Shown here: positions 50,454 through 62,758 of the stretch, piece after piece
How the letters are laid out: each line of letters starts with the position of its first letter
How positions within the stretch are numbered: the first letter of the stretch is position 1
DNA from: Lucifuga dentata
Lineage: Eukaryota > Chordata > Actinopteri > Ophidiiformes > Bythitidae
Assembly (NCBI GenBank): GCA_014773175.1
Contig: VXCM01000500.1
Coordinates: 1-64,000 of the forward strand
DNA: 64,000 nucleotides
Direction of reading: 5' to 3'
Translations under genes and position numbers: made by a program
Notes under the pieces: generated by a model
Database searches by the model: none
The model's input: the letters and a program-made list of their open reading frames with translations, nothing else
What the model was told of the DNA's origin: nothing

Positions 50454-52899
50454 GAAAGAAAAAACAAATCATGCATATTAAAATGGGCAGGCCATGCTGG
50501 CCATCCTGGGTGCTGAAGTCGTAGGTAGTATGGCACTTCACCTGTCTGCCATCTGTCTTAATGGTGGTGGTGTCAGTGGACACATTGGTCCTTTGGGCTT
50601 CTTGGTGGCACTGGGTCTTTACACACTTAGTTCCATGATAGACTGTCAATAGGTGCAATTTGGTCCAGATCTAGATAAGAATTGGAAAGTTTGTCTCATT
50701 GTGTTTGTTCTTGGTGTAGGTATGCTCTAATGAGTGCCTTCTAGTTCTGATACGTCATAGGAACACTTGTATGTCTATGTGTGTATTGGGGTACGGACAA
50801 GGTGCAAATGTGTTAAAGAAAATTTAGATGTTTTTATGGGCTTCTGATCAAACCTGAGCAGCTGTCGACAACTTTCCATGTGCTCATACTTTCCATGTTA
50901 AATGTGAAAGGCAAGTGTTGATTTCTATGATTAGTCTTGGCTTATTAAGCCTGGACAAATTGATACCTGCAGAAACCCAAATATTGTGTTAACATATGAA
51001 TAGTTTTAAGAGAAGTCACTTATACTAGCTGACCCACTATATTCTGACTTTAAGGAATTATTAATAGGTATTAGTACTACTAGTGAGTGTGTGTGTTGTT
51101 GGACAGTTACAACTACTTTGTTCACTGAGGGTGTAAAGAGCAATACAGCCTCTAGGGGCTGCTAGTGAGGATTTTATAGACTTTGTTTACTGTGAATGCC
51201 TCTTGAACAGTAGCTGTATTTATTTTGAGTGTCACAAAGTGCTGGAGCTAACTGCTCTTTGTTGCATCTTAGAAAATCATAAGTTTCCATTCCCAGTATT
51301 TTCTTATTTTCCTTATCTTTTTCTGCCTTCTCAGTCAAATAAAGATTTTATTCATTGTCATTGATAGCAGTTAATAAGCTATTTGATGTGACTCAACAAA
51401 CTGTATTTTGCAGGCTGGTAATGTTCATTTGTTCTGCTTTAAAGTAGATTCATATATTGTTTGTTGTTCTAATCCATCGTAAAATGACCTTTACATGGGT
51501 ATTTTTGGCAAAAACAAAATGTCACATGAATGTATTTAGGTCAAACACAACAAAATTAAAAACCTCCATAGAGCTGCTTTTTTGTGCAAGAATCCAGAGA
51601 AAGATAGGGAGGAGGTTTAACAGTTGGTTTTGTTGGTAAACATAAAAGCCTGGGCTGCATTCAACTTAATAAAAGCTCATCTCTTAGGATGACTTTCAAT
51701 CAAATCTCAAATAACTAATTAAAGTTTATGATTTGGGGTTGTTTTCCTGTTATGGTTTGGATACTGAAGTTGATTTAATCAATATGGTTCACCTATGCTG
51801 CTACAATTTAAGAGGCAAGTGATAGCCACAAAAAACACACATTCTCTTTGCTCTTGTACATGACAGGCCAGTGCTAGGCCATCTTAGCTTAGCATCTGAC
51901 ATCACATCCTCATCTCTAACTGTGCATCCAGCCACCCTCATTATTTACCCCATCAGGTGTGGGAGTTGGTGCCTGAATAACATTACAGGCCCATGCTGCC
52001 AAGTAACTGCCCCCTGTGGGGAATTTGCATTATTCAAGATTAGACAGGCTCACACAGTGCACCACAGTATGGTGTTCCTTCTTCCCTTCCATTTTCAACA
52101 TACTGAAGACCCTGAATGGCATACCTGTCTCCTGGCATATCCTTTGAAATAATAAGTGTGCAGTAATTGCTGGGGAGTAGGGAGAATTTGGACATCACTT
52201 CCTGACCTCGTGAGTGACACAAACTTTAGAGGGCTGCATTTATTCCTTTCCAAATGCATTTTTAATGTGGACTAAAAAGCGTTTGTGCATTATTCTGTTC
52301 CGGGCGGCGGAAAGTGACTGTGACAGGTTTAAAGGTTTGATTTTTTTTTTTTCCACTAATAATCAGGAAGTGGCAGATCTCTTCTATCAAATTTTGAAAA
52401 ACAGATATATTTTGTAAATAGATGGACTTAACACAGCTAAATCTGCTTGGCTGGATGCAATGTGAAATCTTCTCCTTTCTGTGCAAAGAACTGGACAGTT
52501 ACTTCATCCTCCTAGTCCTCATGATTTTCGTTTGGTTAATCCTTTGTGATGATGCCATACAGTAGATGTTTTTTTGCTTTTCCTCCTCTTCATTCATCCT
52601 ATTCCCCCATTCTTTTCATTTTCATGCCCAAGTCTTCTTCTCTCACTCCATATCTGATGTTTACTCCTTACCTTGCAGTACTCTAATCTCACTCTGCTGC
52701 AGAGCAACCAAGTGCTGGAACAAGTCACCTCCTGTAATAATTTGGAAACTCTGCCAGTTTCATGTCTCAAAAACAGCAGCAATGATTTTAATTAGAAAGC
52801 TGTTGCATATCTCTGTGATACATTTCTTTTAATTAACCCCATGTGAATAAATTAAAAATAATAGGGGCTGAAAAATGTGGAAAACATCTAATGAAGTTT

Positions 52900-53460
52900 T
52901 CCGTTAATTGGGATGAGGCTGCAGCCAAACCACAGTGCGTAGTGAGCACCAGGAGCTAACAATGCCTTCTGTAAGCCTCCCTGCCTCCTCAGAAAAAGGC
53001 CCAGGGCCTTCATGCTGACTTCAAGTGTAAGAAATGCACCTCTGACGTGATGGAAATGACCGTGGGCTGGGAGAAAAGGCAGTCCTGTTCCAGACTACTC
53101 TGCTGAGACTCCCCATGCCGCGCTTGAAGCTGGGCCAGTGTTATTGCAGCCCTAATGCGGCTGACTCATTTGGAGCGGATCAGGAGTAATTATGGTAGGG
53201 AAAGTGGCTGCCGACCGTGGGGGTCAGGACACTTGTAACATGTGAAAAGAGCAATTATTCCAGGAGACAAAACCCTCCCTTATCCTGGGCAGTACCAGGG
53301 TCAATGCAAGGGACGACTGGGCTCCGTTTCACCGGGGCTTATTAGCCGCAGAAAGCTGCAAAGTTTGAGAGAGTGCATCTTGTTAATGAACAGTCCCCTC
53401 CTCATCCACACCAGCTCTGTCTGCTTTCTCTCCCACTTACTGTGGGTGTTAATTATGTCA
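52900..53460. promoter_or_regulatory. Candidate intronic regulatory block (intron 1)
   Basis: A long GC-balanced segment in an AT-rich intron, with retained CpGs and words such as CCTAATGCGGCTGACTC, GGAGTAATTATGG, AGAGCAATTATTCC, TTATTAGCCGC and TTGTTAATGAACAG. The 73-codon frame at 53242-53463 across it shows no known motif and no splice logic, so I treat the block as non-coding. It could be an enhancer of LMO1. Confidence 0.38.
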
Positions 53461-53649
53461 TAATCATAGCATGCATACAGTCCCTGAAATTACCTCTCAC
53501 ACAGACCCCAGCATTCATATGAAACCATCTGGAAATGTAGCATACCATACTGTAACATAGAAGGTTCTTACATAGAACTATGAGAAAAAAACATAGTTAA
53601 TATGAAATGTAATATTGACTTGGGCCCTGTAAGAAACTACCAAGTCTGA

Positions 53650-53675
53650 GTGTGTGTGTGTGTGTGTGTGTGTGT
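53650..53675. repeat. (TG)n microsatellite
   Basis: About 12 TG units followed by TTTCTGTGTGTG. Confidence 0.92.
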
Positions 53676-54194
53676 TTCTGTGTGTGCAAAAATGTGACTC
53701 CCTGTATATGCTCCAACTATGGATCAGAACATGAATCACAGTGAATCATTGGTCTTTATTTCGCTTATCATTCAGAATACATTCAGTGGTCTGCTTTCAA
53801 CTGACGTGTGTCCTAGCTGATATTATTACCAGATGTCTTGTATTTTTTTTTTTTTCTTGGCAACAGAGAAATGTGTCTACAGGCTCAATTAGGGTAATGA
53901 CTGATGCTGAATGAAAGGGGCTGATTCCTGCACACAATGGCAAGACGTTTGCATGATGAGATCATTATTACCCTTAGTGGCAGATACCTTGGCTGTGCAC
54001 AAATTTTATCTGAGATTGCCATGGACACAACATTTATAGTGGTGGCTGAAACCTTAAAGCATCAGGTTTAAAGCAACCCTGTTAACTTCTAAACTGCAGA
54101 CGCTTTGTATAATACCAACGCAGTCATTTTTGATTTTTCACTATTCGAAGTTCATACTATTATTTTTCTTCTTCCATGATCATGATCCCATGCA

Positions 54195-54256
54195 TATATA
54201 ATATAATATAATATAATATAATATAATATAATATAATATAATATAATATAATATAA
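54195..54256. repeat. (ATAAT)n pentanucleotide microsatellite
   Basis: Roughly 12 units of a five-base TATAA/ATAAT repeat with little interruption, in intron 1. It is the only long pentanucleotide array seen in the window. Confidence 0.95.
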
Positions 54257-54383
54257 CATAATAGTCATGAGGGGTAGATATTTGATGGTTTGGTAAAATC
54301 ATGCAACTGTTTAAAGGTTGATTTTACCCATTAATATATGATTGATATCTTGTGCTTTGAATGTCAAGCTGGTGATAATATAA

Positions 54384-54417
54384 TGATGATGATGAGGAGG
54401 AAGAGGAGGAGGAGGAG
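54384..54417. repeat. (GAT)n-(GAG)n trinucleotide tract
   Basis: ATGATGATGATG passes into GAGGAGGAAGAGGAGGAGGA. The tract is a purine-rich imperfect triplet repeat; the poly-serine frame on the minus strand is an artefact of it. Confidence 0.85.
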
Positions 54418-55990
54418 TGCACTTGTTTCAGCTGAATCCAGTCATTTGGTAATGTACTATAGAATTTCTTTGAACATACCAGTCTGTATATTTGCCATGG
54501 TGGTGACACACTTATTTGCTGCAGCTGGGACTAGTAATTATAGGGGCCCCTGAAATGAGGCCCACCCAGGGACAGCTTTTACCTCTATGAATGCCTGCCT
54601 CCTGCCTCCCTCACCATGTGTCAAAAAGGCTGAGTGATTCTCATCAACATCCTTTACCTCCCGATGAAATAGAAAAGTCTGCATCACACAATGGCGTCAG
54701 AGCTTTTAATTGATCGAAAGACATTTAACAATCACAGAGTCAGATGTCACTGGCTTTTTCTGCTTTCTCTGCTTGGGTGGATGTGTATGTAAAAACCCAG
54801 GTGCACGTGAGCAGATGTTTAAATAGTATAGTGGGTGTACCATAACGTAGTGTAGTATACTATATCTGACTGAAGGGGCATTAGGAGAATTCCATAGTAT
54901 AATGCATGCACATAAATACACACAAAGCTATATGCGATAACTATGTAGAGCCTGACAGTAACCTTGGCAGTGTTAGGGATCATCGTTAATAGTAAAATCT
55001 TAACATTAACTTTAACAGTCATTTTGTAAGCTGTAAGAGCTACACAAAGAAAAAAATTAATTGCATAAGAGATATGATCTTCATCAGATACGTGACATGA
55101 CACAGCACAGTGGATAGCTCAGTGATTCATACTGAACTTGTGTACTTGTAATAGCATGGTGAAATACGAAATGTGAGCCATTACTGTATGCAGTGTATTT
55201 CCACACTCCTGCTCATTTATAGAAAAGGGGGCTGAGACAGATCATTCCACAAATCCTTGTCCAGTCTGAGAAAATGTGGGTCTCGCCATGTATGTAATAA
55301 TTGCATTCTCTACTTTGAAATGGATCCTGAGTGCTCTAAACAGCTTATTTCCTTTTAAAACCTTACATATATCAAAAAAGGTTAGCACATTGATGTGATT
55401 TTATGATAGCTGTAAAGATGGAAGTCTAAATGGGGTAACGTAGAAATCAGATGCTATCTCTATAATAGAAAATACATGGATGACAGATTGCTTGGGCTAA
55501 GAAAACTGGACATATTTTTGAAAGATATAATCTTTAAGAATGTAGATGGATGGAAGAAGAGGGATAGACAGGCCTTCACATTCACTACTAATAGCAAATT
55601 AAATTCTGTCTGAGGAAGGATATTTGGCAGGGCAAGTGCTGCCTCTCTACTTTGAGAGGTAAAATGCGTCCCTTGTTGGAGAATGAATGTGTGGAGAGGT
55701 ATGCTTTTGGTGACATCAAATGACACTGGAAGGTCAGTGGCACTTGTATCTGTTAAATGGATTGGATTAAGTGGAGGCTGCCTCTCACACTGCTGCTTCC
55801 TTTCATAATGCAGCTTTTCTTTCTAGGAGGTGGCAAGCCTGGGAGGTTCTCCACAATTTCACACAGCACTGAGAGTAGTGACAGGTGCAAGAAAATGTCT
55901 CACGGCATTAAGGGAATTGAAAAGACATTTACTTTATACAATCAGTTTTTCTGTCACTGCTCTGTTTAGTATGTTTGAGCTATGGCTTGC

Positions 55991-56016
55991 TACTACTATT
56001 ACTACTACTACTACTA
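55991..56016. repeat. (TAC)n triplet microsatellite
   Basis: CTACTATTACTACTACTACT, an imperfect trinucleotide repeat in intron 1. Confidence 0.85.
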
Positions 56017-56879
56017 TTAAAGCCGTTTTCCAGAGGCTGCTTTGGTAGAAGACATCAAGACCATGTTGCCTGTTTGTTGCCTGCAATGGCTTCAAGAAAC
56101 AGGCATCATGCTAGTGTCCTGGTAGTCACTATATGGAAACATCTCTATTGTAGACAGGCCCAAAGAACCAGAATATAAGCATGAAGATATGAGTTTCAGA
56201 ATAACTGCAAACACACTACCTGCGTTGTCACTTTGATGATGCTGAGCAGGGTTTTGAACAGTGTGCATCCAACAAGGGAGGTGAGCAACAAATAGTAATT
56301 GCAGGATAGGTTAAGCTTTTGCCTTTGCAAACGTGATGTAAAACACGTGATATGTTTAAGAAGTGTGTGGTGGGTGGTGGTCTCAACCAATTAGGAGAAG
56401 TTCTCTGGAAGTGGAAGAACAACCTTTTTGTATAATTAGTTCTCTTATTTAAAGCAAAGATTTTGAGTAGAATAACTAATTAGGTGTCATAAAAGGCAAA
56501 TTAAAGATTTTTGTGATCCCTGGGGGAAATGCAGCAACTCCTTTCTTTTACTTTACATGTGCTCTCAAGCACACACACACACACACACCCATACATACGT
56601 ACACAGACACACAGGCGTTTTCCCTCTCCTCATTAAGACTGTTTTTAGTACTGTAGAAACTTGTCAGGCGAACACTGTTGGCATACCTGCAGAGAGCTCC
56701 CTTAACAAGCCATGAAATGCAGGTAGAAGAGTCCGCCCTTAGCTAGTGTGGCTTGAATTTGAAGCTTTTTAGCTTCATTTACACTGAACATTGGTATTTA
56801 TAGCAGGTTTTGTGATCCTAATGTGCCAGCTTCAAGGGGCCTGTTTTGGGGAGAGAGGAGGTGAGGGAGCTTGAGGGCA

Positions 56880-57110
56880 GGCAGAACACTAATTGATGGC
56901 TCCCATCACCAGCGCTGGACCAATTAGCCTCTCCTTTCCACTTCTGATAAAGAAATAAGACGGCTCAACACCACCAGAGCACTTACTGACATATAAACCA
57001 AAGCCATAAATTTGACTAACAAGCTCTCCTATTTCTTTCGCCTGTTTTTTAAAAGGGGAAATGCTAATTATATTACATTCATAGCATTATTGATGTGTGG
57101 ATGGCTAAAA
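56880..57110. promoter_or_regulatory. Candidate intronic regulatory block with GATA site (intron 1)
   Basis: Non-repetitive sequence about 1.7 kb before exon 2, with ACCAATTAGCC, TTCTGATAAAG (GATAA at 56946-56950), GCCATAAATTTG and GGAAATGCTAATTATAT. A GATA core close to a TAATTA core and CCAAT-like words suits an LMO/GATA-type autoregulated enhancer. Whether it corresponds to the known human LMO1 intron-1 enhancer cannot be judged here. Confidence 0.3.
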
Positions 57111-57171
57111 ATTGCAGAGCAAATCTGGATCCAATAAGGTACTTTGTGAGGCCATCAGTGTGTGCAAATAC

Positions 57172-57174
<3 letters not shown>

Positions 57175-57222
<48 letters not shown>
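57175..57222. repeat. Compound (TG)n-(GA)n microsatellite
   Basis: TG units change to GA units without a break, a common compound type in fish. Confidence 0.93.
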
Positions 57223-57737
57223 AAGAAACAGAGCTTTGCTATTCCAAAGAATTCCTTTGAAAAGTAGTGTAAGATTTTTCTGAAAGAGAGCAAACTTGAC
57301 AGGCTTAGCAGAGAAAAATAGTGCACAGAGTGAAGTGGTTCCTTGTTACCATCAGAAGTTTCTGTTTATCAGAGTGAACCTCAGAGGTCACGGTTAAATA
57401 GAAAATCTAACTGTACAACTACCCTATTCACACCAAATGTTTTACAAATACAGAATATAGTCAGTAAACCAGAACCATTTATACGTACGGCCCTGTAAAA
57501 ACAAACAAACAAACAAAAAAAACCCCCCCAAAAAAACAAAAACAAATCCACATCTGGTCTTGACAAAATGTAGTGAAAATAAAACAGGTACTTGTGCTTA
57601 TCTGAAAGTACAACAATAAAATAAAGGCTATTAAATTTTATGCAATACTCAGCATATAGTTACTTTAAAAAAAAAAAGTTTTTAGTTACATGGGCTATAT
57701 GCCCACACATACAAAATACTGGCTGATGATGTCCACT

Positions 57738-57740
<3 letters not shown>

Positions 57741-57787
<47 letters not shown>
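57741..57787. repeat. (GA)n microsatellite
   Basis: About 19 GA units followed by an interrupted GAGAGAAA tail. Confidence 0.93.
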
Positions 57788-57788
<1 letters not shown>

Positions 57789-58792
57789 TGTGTTTAGAAA
57801 GTGGAGTGGCAAGTGGCATCCACTGTGTGTTCTTTTAGATGGATCAATAGCTCAGTGTGTGAGAGTGTCTTAAGAGCTGTTGTCTTGTGCTTTCAGCTGT
57901 GGCAGACCTGTTAGTGCGACAAAGGGGAGCTGCGCGCCCCTGCCTCTGTACCAGCAGTGGCCTGAGGGGGGCTTTTAGTCCAAACACAAATGTCAACCAC
58001 ACATAGACTATTAGTGTTTAGTGCAGTTATTAAATGGACTTTATTTGTCCTTTAGGAGGCTAAAAGGCGCACTTAAAGGGGACCTGCGTGACAGCAGGGC
58101 AATTTGCGAGTTTGGTAACTTAGGCTCGCTCATTGCAGACACATGACTACAGAGAAGTGTAAAAGGAAGAAAGGCTGTATTGCTGTGAGTAGGGAGTGCT
58201 GTGTGTTTGTGGTTTGTGTTCATATGTGTGTGTGGGTGTGTGTGTGTGCTTATGTATGAAATAGAGTGAGTGCAAGCTAAAAGGCACTTAGACCATAACA
58301 TATCTCACTGGGGTCTGGTAGCAACGTTTTTGTGGTCAGAGGCTTTTTAAAAGGTTAATGTTAATCTATACCAAACAAAGCCCCATGAGGAGCTTTTACA
58401 GCTGTGGACAGTTGAGTGAAATGGGCTTTGATGAAATGGTAGGTAACTAACATACGATACAGCAAGCTGTAAATACCACAGTAAGCAAAATAAACATTGT
58501 GTGTTTTACCCTCAGAAGTCTGCTTCAAGTGATCATGTAACATTTGTACTACAGCATGTTCTTGTGGAACAAGGAAGTCAGCTAGTAGTCCAATGTGACC
58601 CTTGTGCCTATCTACATGGAAGAATGTTTTCTTTAATGCATATGAAGCAGGTTAGGCAGTGTGCTGTGGCAGCGCGAGGCCAGGCTTAGACGCCTCGAGA
58701 AGCAGCCAGCTTATCAAAAAAAGAACATGAAAAGTCACTCGTGTTCCTGGTCCGTAAATCACACACTGCTGTTTGTCTCCTTATCACTACAG

Positions 58793-59006
58793 GTGTGCCG
58801 ATGCTCTCTGTCCAGCCCAAAGGGAAACAGAAGGGGTGTGCTGGCTGTAATCGTAAGATTAAAGACCGCTACCTGCTCAAGGCCCTGGACAAATACTGGC
58901 ACGAGGACTGTCTCAAATGTGCCTGTTGTGACTGCCGCCTGGGGGAGGTGGGCTCCACTCTCTACACGAAAGCCAACCTCATCCTCTGTCGCAGGGACTA
59001 CCTGAG
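58793..59006 (+). CDS. lmo1: LMO1 coding exon 2 (first LIM domain, partial gene)
   Basis: This exon encodes residues 8-78 and two bases of codon 79 of LMO1. It is preceded by a pyrimidine-rich tract and CACTACAG, and followed by the donor GTAAGA at 59007. The reading frame holds a complete LIM zinc-binding domain. Zinc site 1 is C23, C26, H44 and C47; site 2 is C50, C53, C73 and D76, with the family spacing C-X2-C-X17-H-X2-C-X2-C-X2-C-X19-C-X2-D. The stretch before the domain reads PKGKQKG, as in LMO1; LMO3 has a different stretch there (DTKPKG). LIM domains of this family bind LDB1 and TAL/LYL-type bHLH partners in the nucleus. The family protein is about 156 residues with two LIM domains, so the second half must lie on exons beyond 64000. 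No frameshift, stop or lost zinc ligand is seen. LMO1 is far more likely than LMO3 because of the N-terminus. Confidence 0.96.
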
Positions 59007-60819
59007 GTAAGAAAGCTACACAGCCATCTCTCAATAGTCCAAACCAACACAGAAGGATCATAAGTATTTTTTTTTTTAAACTGATGACCACTTACTGGTT
59101 TGTCGATATTTGTTTCGTGTTCACAGATTCATCTAAATCACCGCAAGAGTCATGGGGCAAAACTAAATCTGCTAATATTTTCTAACATGGCAATAAGCAT
59201 TTGCTTTCATATTCCTTTACAGTATGTATAGCCAGAAAAATAGGGCTTGGTCATATTGGAACTTGCTTTTCCCCCCAATAACTATCATGTTTGTACTATT
59301 AAATATAATGACATGAGACAATGCAGTCACAAAACAAAAAGACAGTAAGTTACTCCTCCGTTTCTATGAATTTCAGAGACACTGGGATCTACTGTCTCAG
59401 GTGGATCAACTGTTTAACCTTTAATTTCAGAGATGTACCTTATCCATAGCATGAAGTCATTAGTAGTGACAATGGAAATGGGGAAAAACTACAATAAAAA
59501 TGGTATTAACCCAGTCAGTGACTGTCATTAACACCACATAAATTCTTGCTCTAATTAAAGCTCTGCATGTTATATGCACTAATAGGGTTTTGTGATTGCT
59601 AATACAGTATAATGTTTCTAAAATATTAGATGCTGTTTGTCTCTCTAGTTGTTGTGGTAAATCACACATTCGTGTTTCTTCATAGGATATTTATCCTGTT
59701 GAGATGTATGTCAACGCAGAACTTATCTTGTACTGCAGCACTGATTCTCTCTGATTCTCTCCAGTCAGTGGTGTCATGTTTAAACCGTCACAATTTGCCT
59801 TGTTTTGAATGTTTGTGTAGTTTACTTTTTCATAATTCCATCTTGTTCTCTGTGTTTACATGAGCACAGAAGACTCTGGGTCTCATTTTCAGCAGAGCTG
59901 TAAGCTGTGGGAAACCTCCAGGCAGTGTCTGTGGCTCCATCCCCCCCCCTTCAGTTCCCCCTACCATCTGCTTGTTAAATTAAACATGATCATTTCCTGG
60001 GCGTTAAGTCACGTTCCCAATGAGATTCTACCATTTATCTTAGAGGGAATCCCCCTGAGGCCAACTTAGGGATGCCATTGCTCTAAGCCCCCCCTCCCAA
60101 AACTTCCTGCCCTGTGCTTTCCTCCCACTTTCCCACTCCATCCTCCTTCTGTCCACTTGTCTCCATTTCCTCACTGATAACTTTCAGCTTACTGCTATCC
60201 ACTATGTCTGGGTGATTTCACCAAAATCCTGAGTATTATTTACCCTAATTTCCTAAACGGAATTCTAAAATTGAGCAGCTAACATTTCAAATCACTTTGA
60301 AAATTAAAAGTAAAGAGAACTTTAATCAACTCCATCATCTTCCTTGCTCGCCCATGGATCTCCATGACAATTCACTTACATTTCATCTCTTCATTTAACC
60401 TGGAAGGAGCCTGCAGTCCACTTGAGAGGCGCTTACTGACTTTGCATTGAGAAAGACCATTACCATCCATCACTTCCCACCCACAGTTAATGCTTTTAAG
60501 ATGCAGTGAGAAGTCCTCTAAGAGCCAGTGCTGCCCCCACAAGGGGCAGATGGTGCAGATGAGGTAATAATAAATGGGCAAATGACCAAGAGAAGGCAAA
60601 AATGATGAAGCTCAGAGTCATACTTGGAAAAATAGATCTGCTGAATTGACTGCAACCCCAACCCCCAAGCCATACGTGCTTAACTGGATAGCGAAAGTGA
60701 AAATGAAAAGGCTGGCTTTCTTAGATGTTAGACCAGTAAGATGTAGCAGACAGAGATTAGATTAAAAAGGAAAACGATACACAAAATCAAGGGTTAAAAA
60801 TACTAAAATATGAATGAAT

Positions 60820-61200
60820 AAAGGAGAGTAAGAGAGAGCTTTCAGCGCTTTTCTCTTCCCTCCCGATTGCTTAATGAAATCCATCCCACTCGTCTGCTCT
60901 TCAGCCTGCGACAAATGCAGAACGCTTAATGGATAGAGATGCTTGAGATGAATTATATTATGGAACAAATTAAAAACCTTGCCTTGCGTACAGAAAGAGG
61001 CAGTTTTAAAGACCAGAGTTTGTGAAAAAAAGTGATGCAGTCTCCATTCTGTACCATCTGCCTTTCTATTTCTTGTTTTGTGTAGTAAGTTGAAGGCTCC
61101 CTCACCTGCAGTAACAAAGTTAAATCTGTGCACTGAATTAGCCTCCTGCACTTCATTAAAGACAAGTGGGTGGATCAAATACACTTTGGTTATTTCCATG
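60820..61200. promoter_or_regulatory. Candidate intronic regulatory block (intron 2)
   Basis: Unique, balanced sequence with CCCGATTGCTTAATGAAA, AACGCTTAATGGATAG, GAATTATATTATGG and CTTCATTAAAGAC words. An unusually long open frame (153 codons, minus strand, 60762-61223) crosses it, but the translation has no recognisable domain. Long stop-poor runs can occur by chance in such blocks. I favour a non-coding element. Confidence 0.33.
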
Positions 61201-61369
61201 GATTTGGAAGCCTGCTCATTCACATTAATTATTATAGGAGCTCCATCTGTGTTCTCTCGTCTTCACCCTTTCCCAAAGCTTACACTTTAACACACACAAG
61301 CAGTGTCCTTCCCTGCCCCCTAAAAAGTGCAACAACAAAAACGCTGTTAATGACCTTGAGGTTTTTTTT

Positions 61370-61520
61370 TTAACCATAAAAATATATTAATTAGGCATTT
61401 AATTTATGTCATGGGCCCAAGGTGATATAATTTGGATGAGCTTGTCATGGCTTTGATCACAAGGACCTCAAGCCTGAAATCATTTAATCTTCTATTTCAT
61501 TTATTAGAGAGGACATAATA
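61370..61520. promoter_or_regulatory. Candidate intronic regulatory block (intron 2)
   Basis: Contains ATATTAATTAGGCATTTAAT, GTCATGGGCCCAAGG and GGCTTTGATCACAAGG (a TCF/LEF-like CTTTGATC). The mixture of homeodomain and TCF words in unique sequence suggests an enhancer. It follows a poly(T) run. Evidence is compositional only. Confidence 0.3.
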
Positions 61521-62081
61521 GTCATCCACTTATCAAAATGGGGTATAATTAACTGTAAGAGAAGGACGTTTTTAAGATAACGAACAGTGTGTTATCCACA
61601 AACCAGTGAAATAGCAGGAGGATGATAGCTGCACCTGAATGTGACTGGTTTTCTAATCTGTCACCTTCCTCACTACTTAAACAGTTGCACTCCTTTTATA
61701 ACAGCTAGACTTCTTCTCTTTGCACAGTTTGAAGATCTGAACAGAAAGGTTTACACTTTCAAAAACACGTAACTGTTGGGGAAGGTCAAAACATGCAATG
61801 CATGCATTAACAGCTTTCCCCATTATGAAATCTGACAAACACTGTGCAGAGAGTCTCGGGGAGCTCAGAACAGGTAGAAAACTTCAAGAGCCACAGCCTA
61901 AATGCAGGGAAGCAATAAAGAAAAGGCAGATAATGCACTGTAGGAGCGTTAAGGGTTTGAAGTGAGCAAAGCAGCAAGCTGAAAGAACTAAAGAAGACCC
62001 TTTTTTCCTCTAAAGATCTGTTGTAATAATTCAATAACAGAGGAAGAGAACTGAGCTGCTTTATGCTTTTTTCTCCCCAGC

Positions 62082-62102
62082 CCCCCCCNCCCCCCCCCCC
62101 CC
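62082..62102. repeat. Poly(C) run with an N
   Basis: A C homopolymer with N at 62089; its length is not resolved. Confidence 0.9.
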
Positions 62103-62758
62103 ACTGGCCAATTCTGCTCCCAAGAACTCACATCAGCGAAGACTATAAACTTTGTGAACAGCACACAAAGTTTAACTTTTACCACCTAAATAAGAGTTAT
62201 TTTTTATGGAATAGAGTATGGTGGGTCTCTTATTTTGTAGGAATTCAATATTAGCCAGGGTTAAATTTTTGTTTCAGTCCAGTGTCATAATGCATGACAG
62301 AGGGATGCACTTGACATCATTATTTTCAGACAGAGCCTAAACAAACATGAGATGAATTATATTATGTACAGATACAAAGTAGAGATACAAATTGCTTGTG
62401 TGTAAAGGTATATAAAGTAATAGAAATACCATTCATTGCAAAACAAAATGAGGATGTAACTGGATCTTAGCTGAAATAATATCTATTGATCCTACTCCTA
62501 AAAGCTACAATCAAAGATAGACTTAAGAGGGACGTAGTAATTCAGTATTTGGTAGATGTAAAATAACTGATTGTTGAAGTCTTCAGGTCATGCCTAAAAA
62601 TTTAAATAGTAGTGTCACACTCAAAGAAAACACTATAAAAATATGATAATATGATATGCAATGGGGTCATATTTGTCACACCAAGTCATCCAGTATTACA
62701 GTATTACACTTTGCATTACAGTATTGACAAATCCAAGAGTATTCCAAATGGGCACTTA

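Larger units (their letters stand above)
44806..58792 (+). other. lmo1: LMO1 intron 1 (13,987 bp)
   Basis: This intron starts with GTGAGTAACG and ends with ATCACTACAG, a consensus U2-type pair, and interrupts a glycine codon after its first base (phase 1). It contains no recognisable exon of another gene on either strand. It holds many microsatellites, one fish-type interspersed repeat (50237-50453) and several blocks that look like conserved regulatory DNA (48420-48600, 52900-53460, 56880-57110). In human LMO1 the first intron carries an enhancer with a GATA site tied to neuroblastoma risk, so regulatory content here would fit, but equivalence is not shown by this sequence. Confidence 0.85.

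Noticed and set aside
58661..59005. 114-codon frame over exon 2 in another reading frame
   Set aside because: It is out of frame with the LIM domain and crosses the intron 1 acceptor; the true frame has all zinc ligands.
58793..59006. Assignment of the LIM exon to LMO3 instead of LMO1
   Set aside because: The LIM1 domain is nearly the same in both, but the leader MVLDKEEGVP and the PKGKQKG stretch fit LMO1.
60762..61223. 153-codon minus-strand frame in LMO1 intron 2 as a gene
   Set aside because: The translation has no domain, signal or repeat I recognise, and it overlaps a block with enhancer-like texture. Kept only as a finding, not as a CDS.
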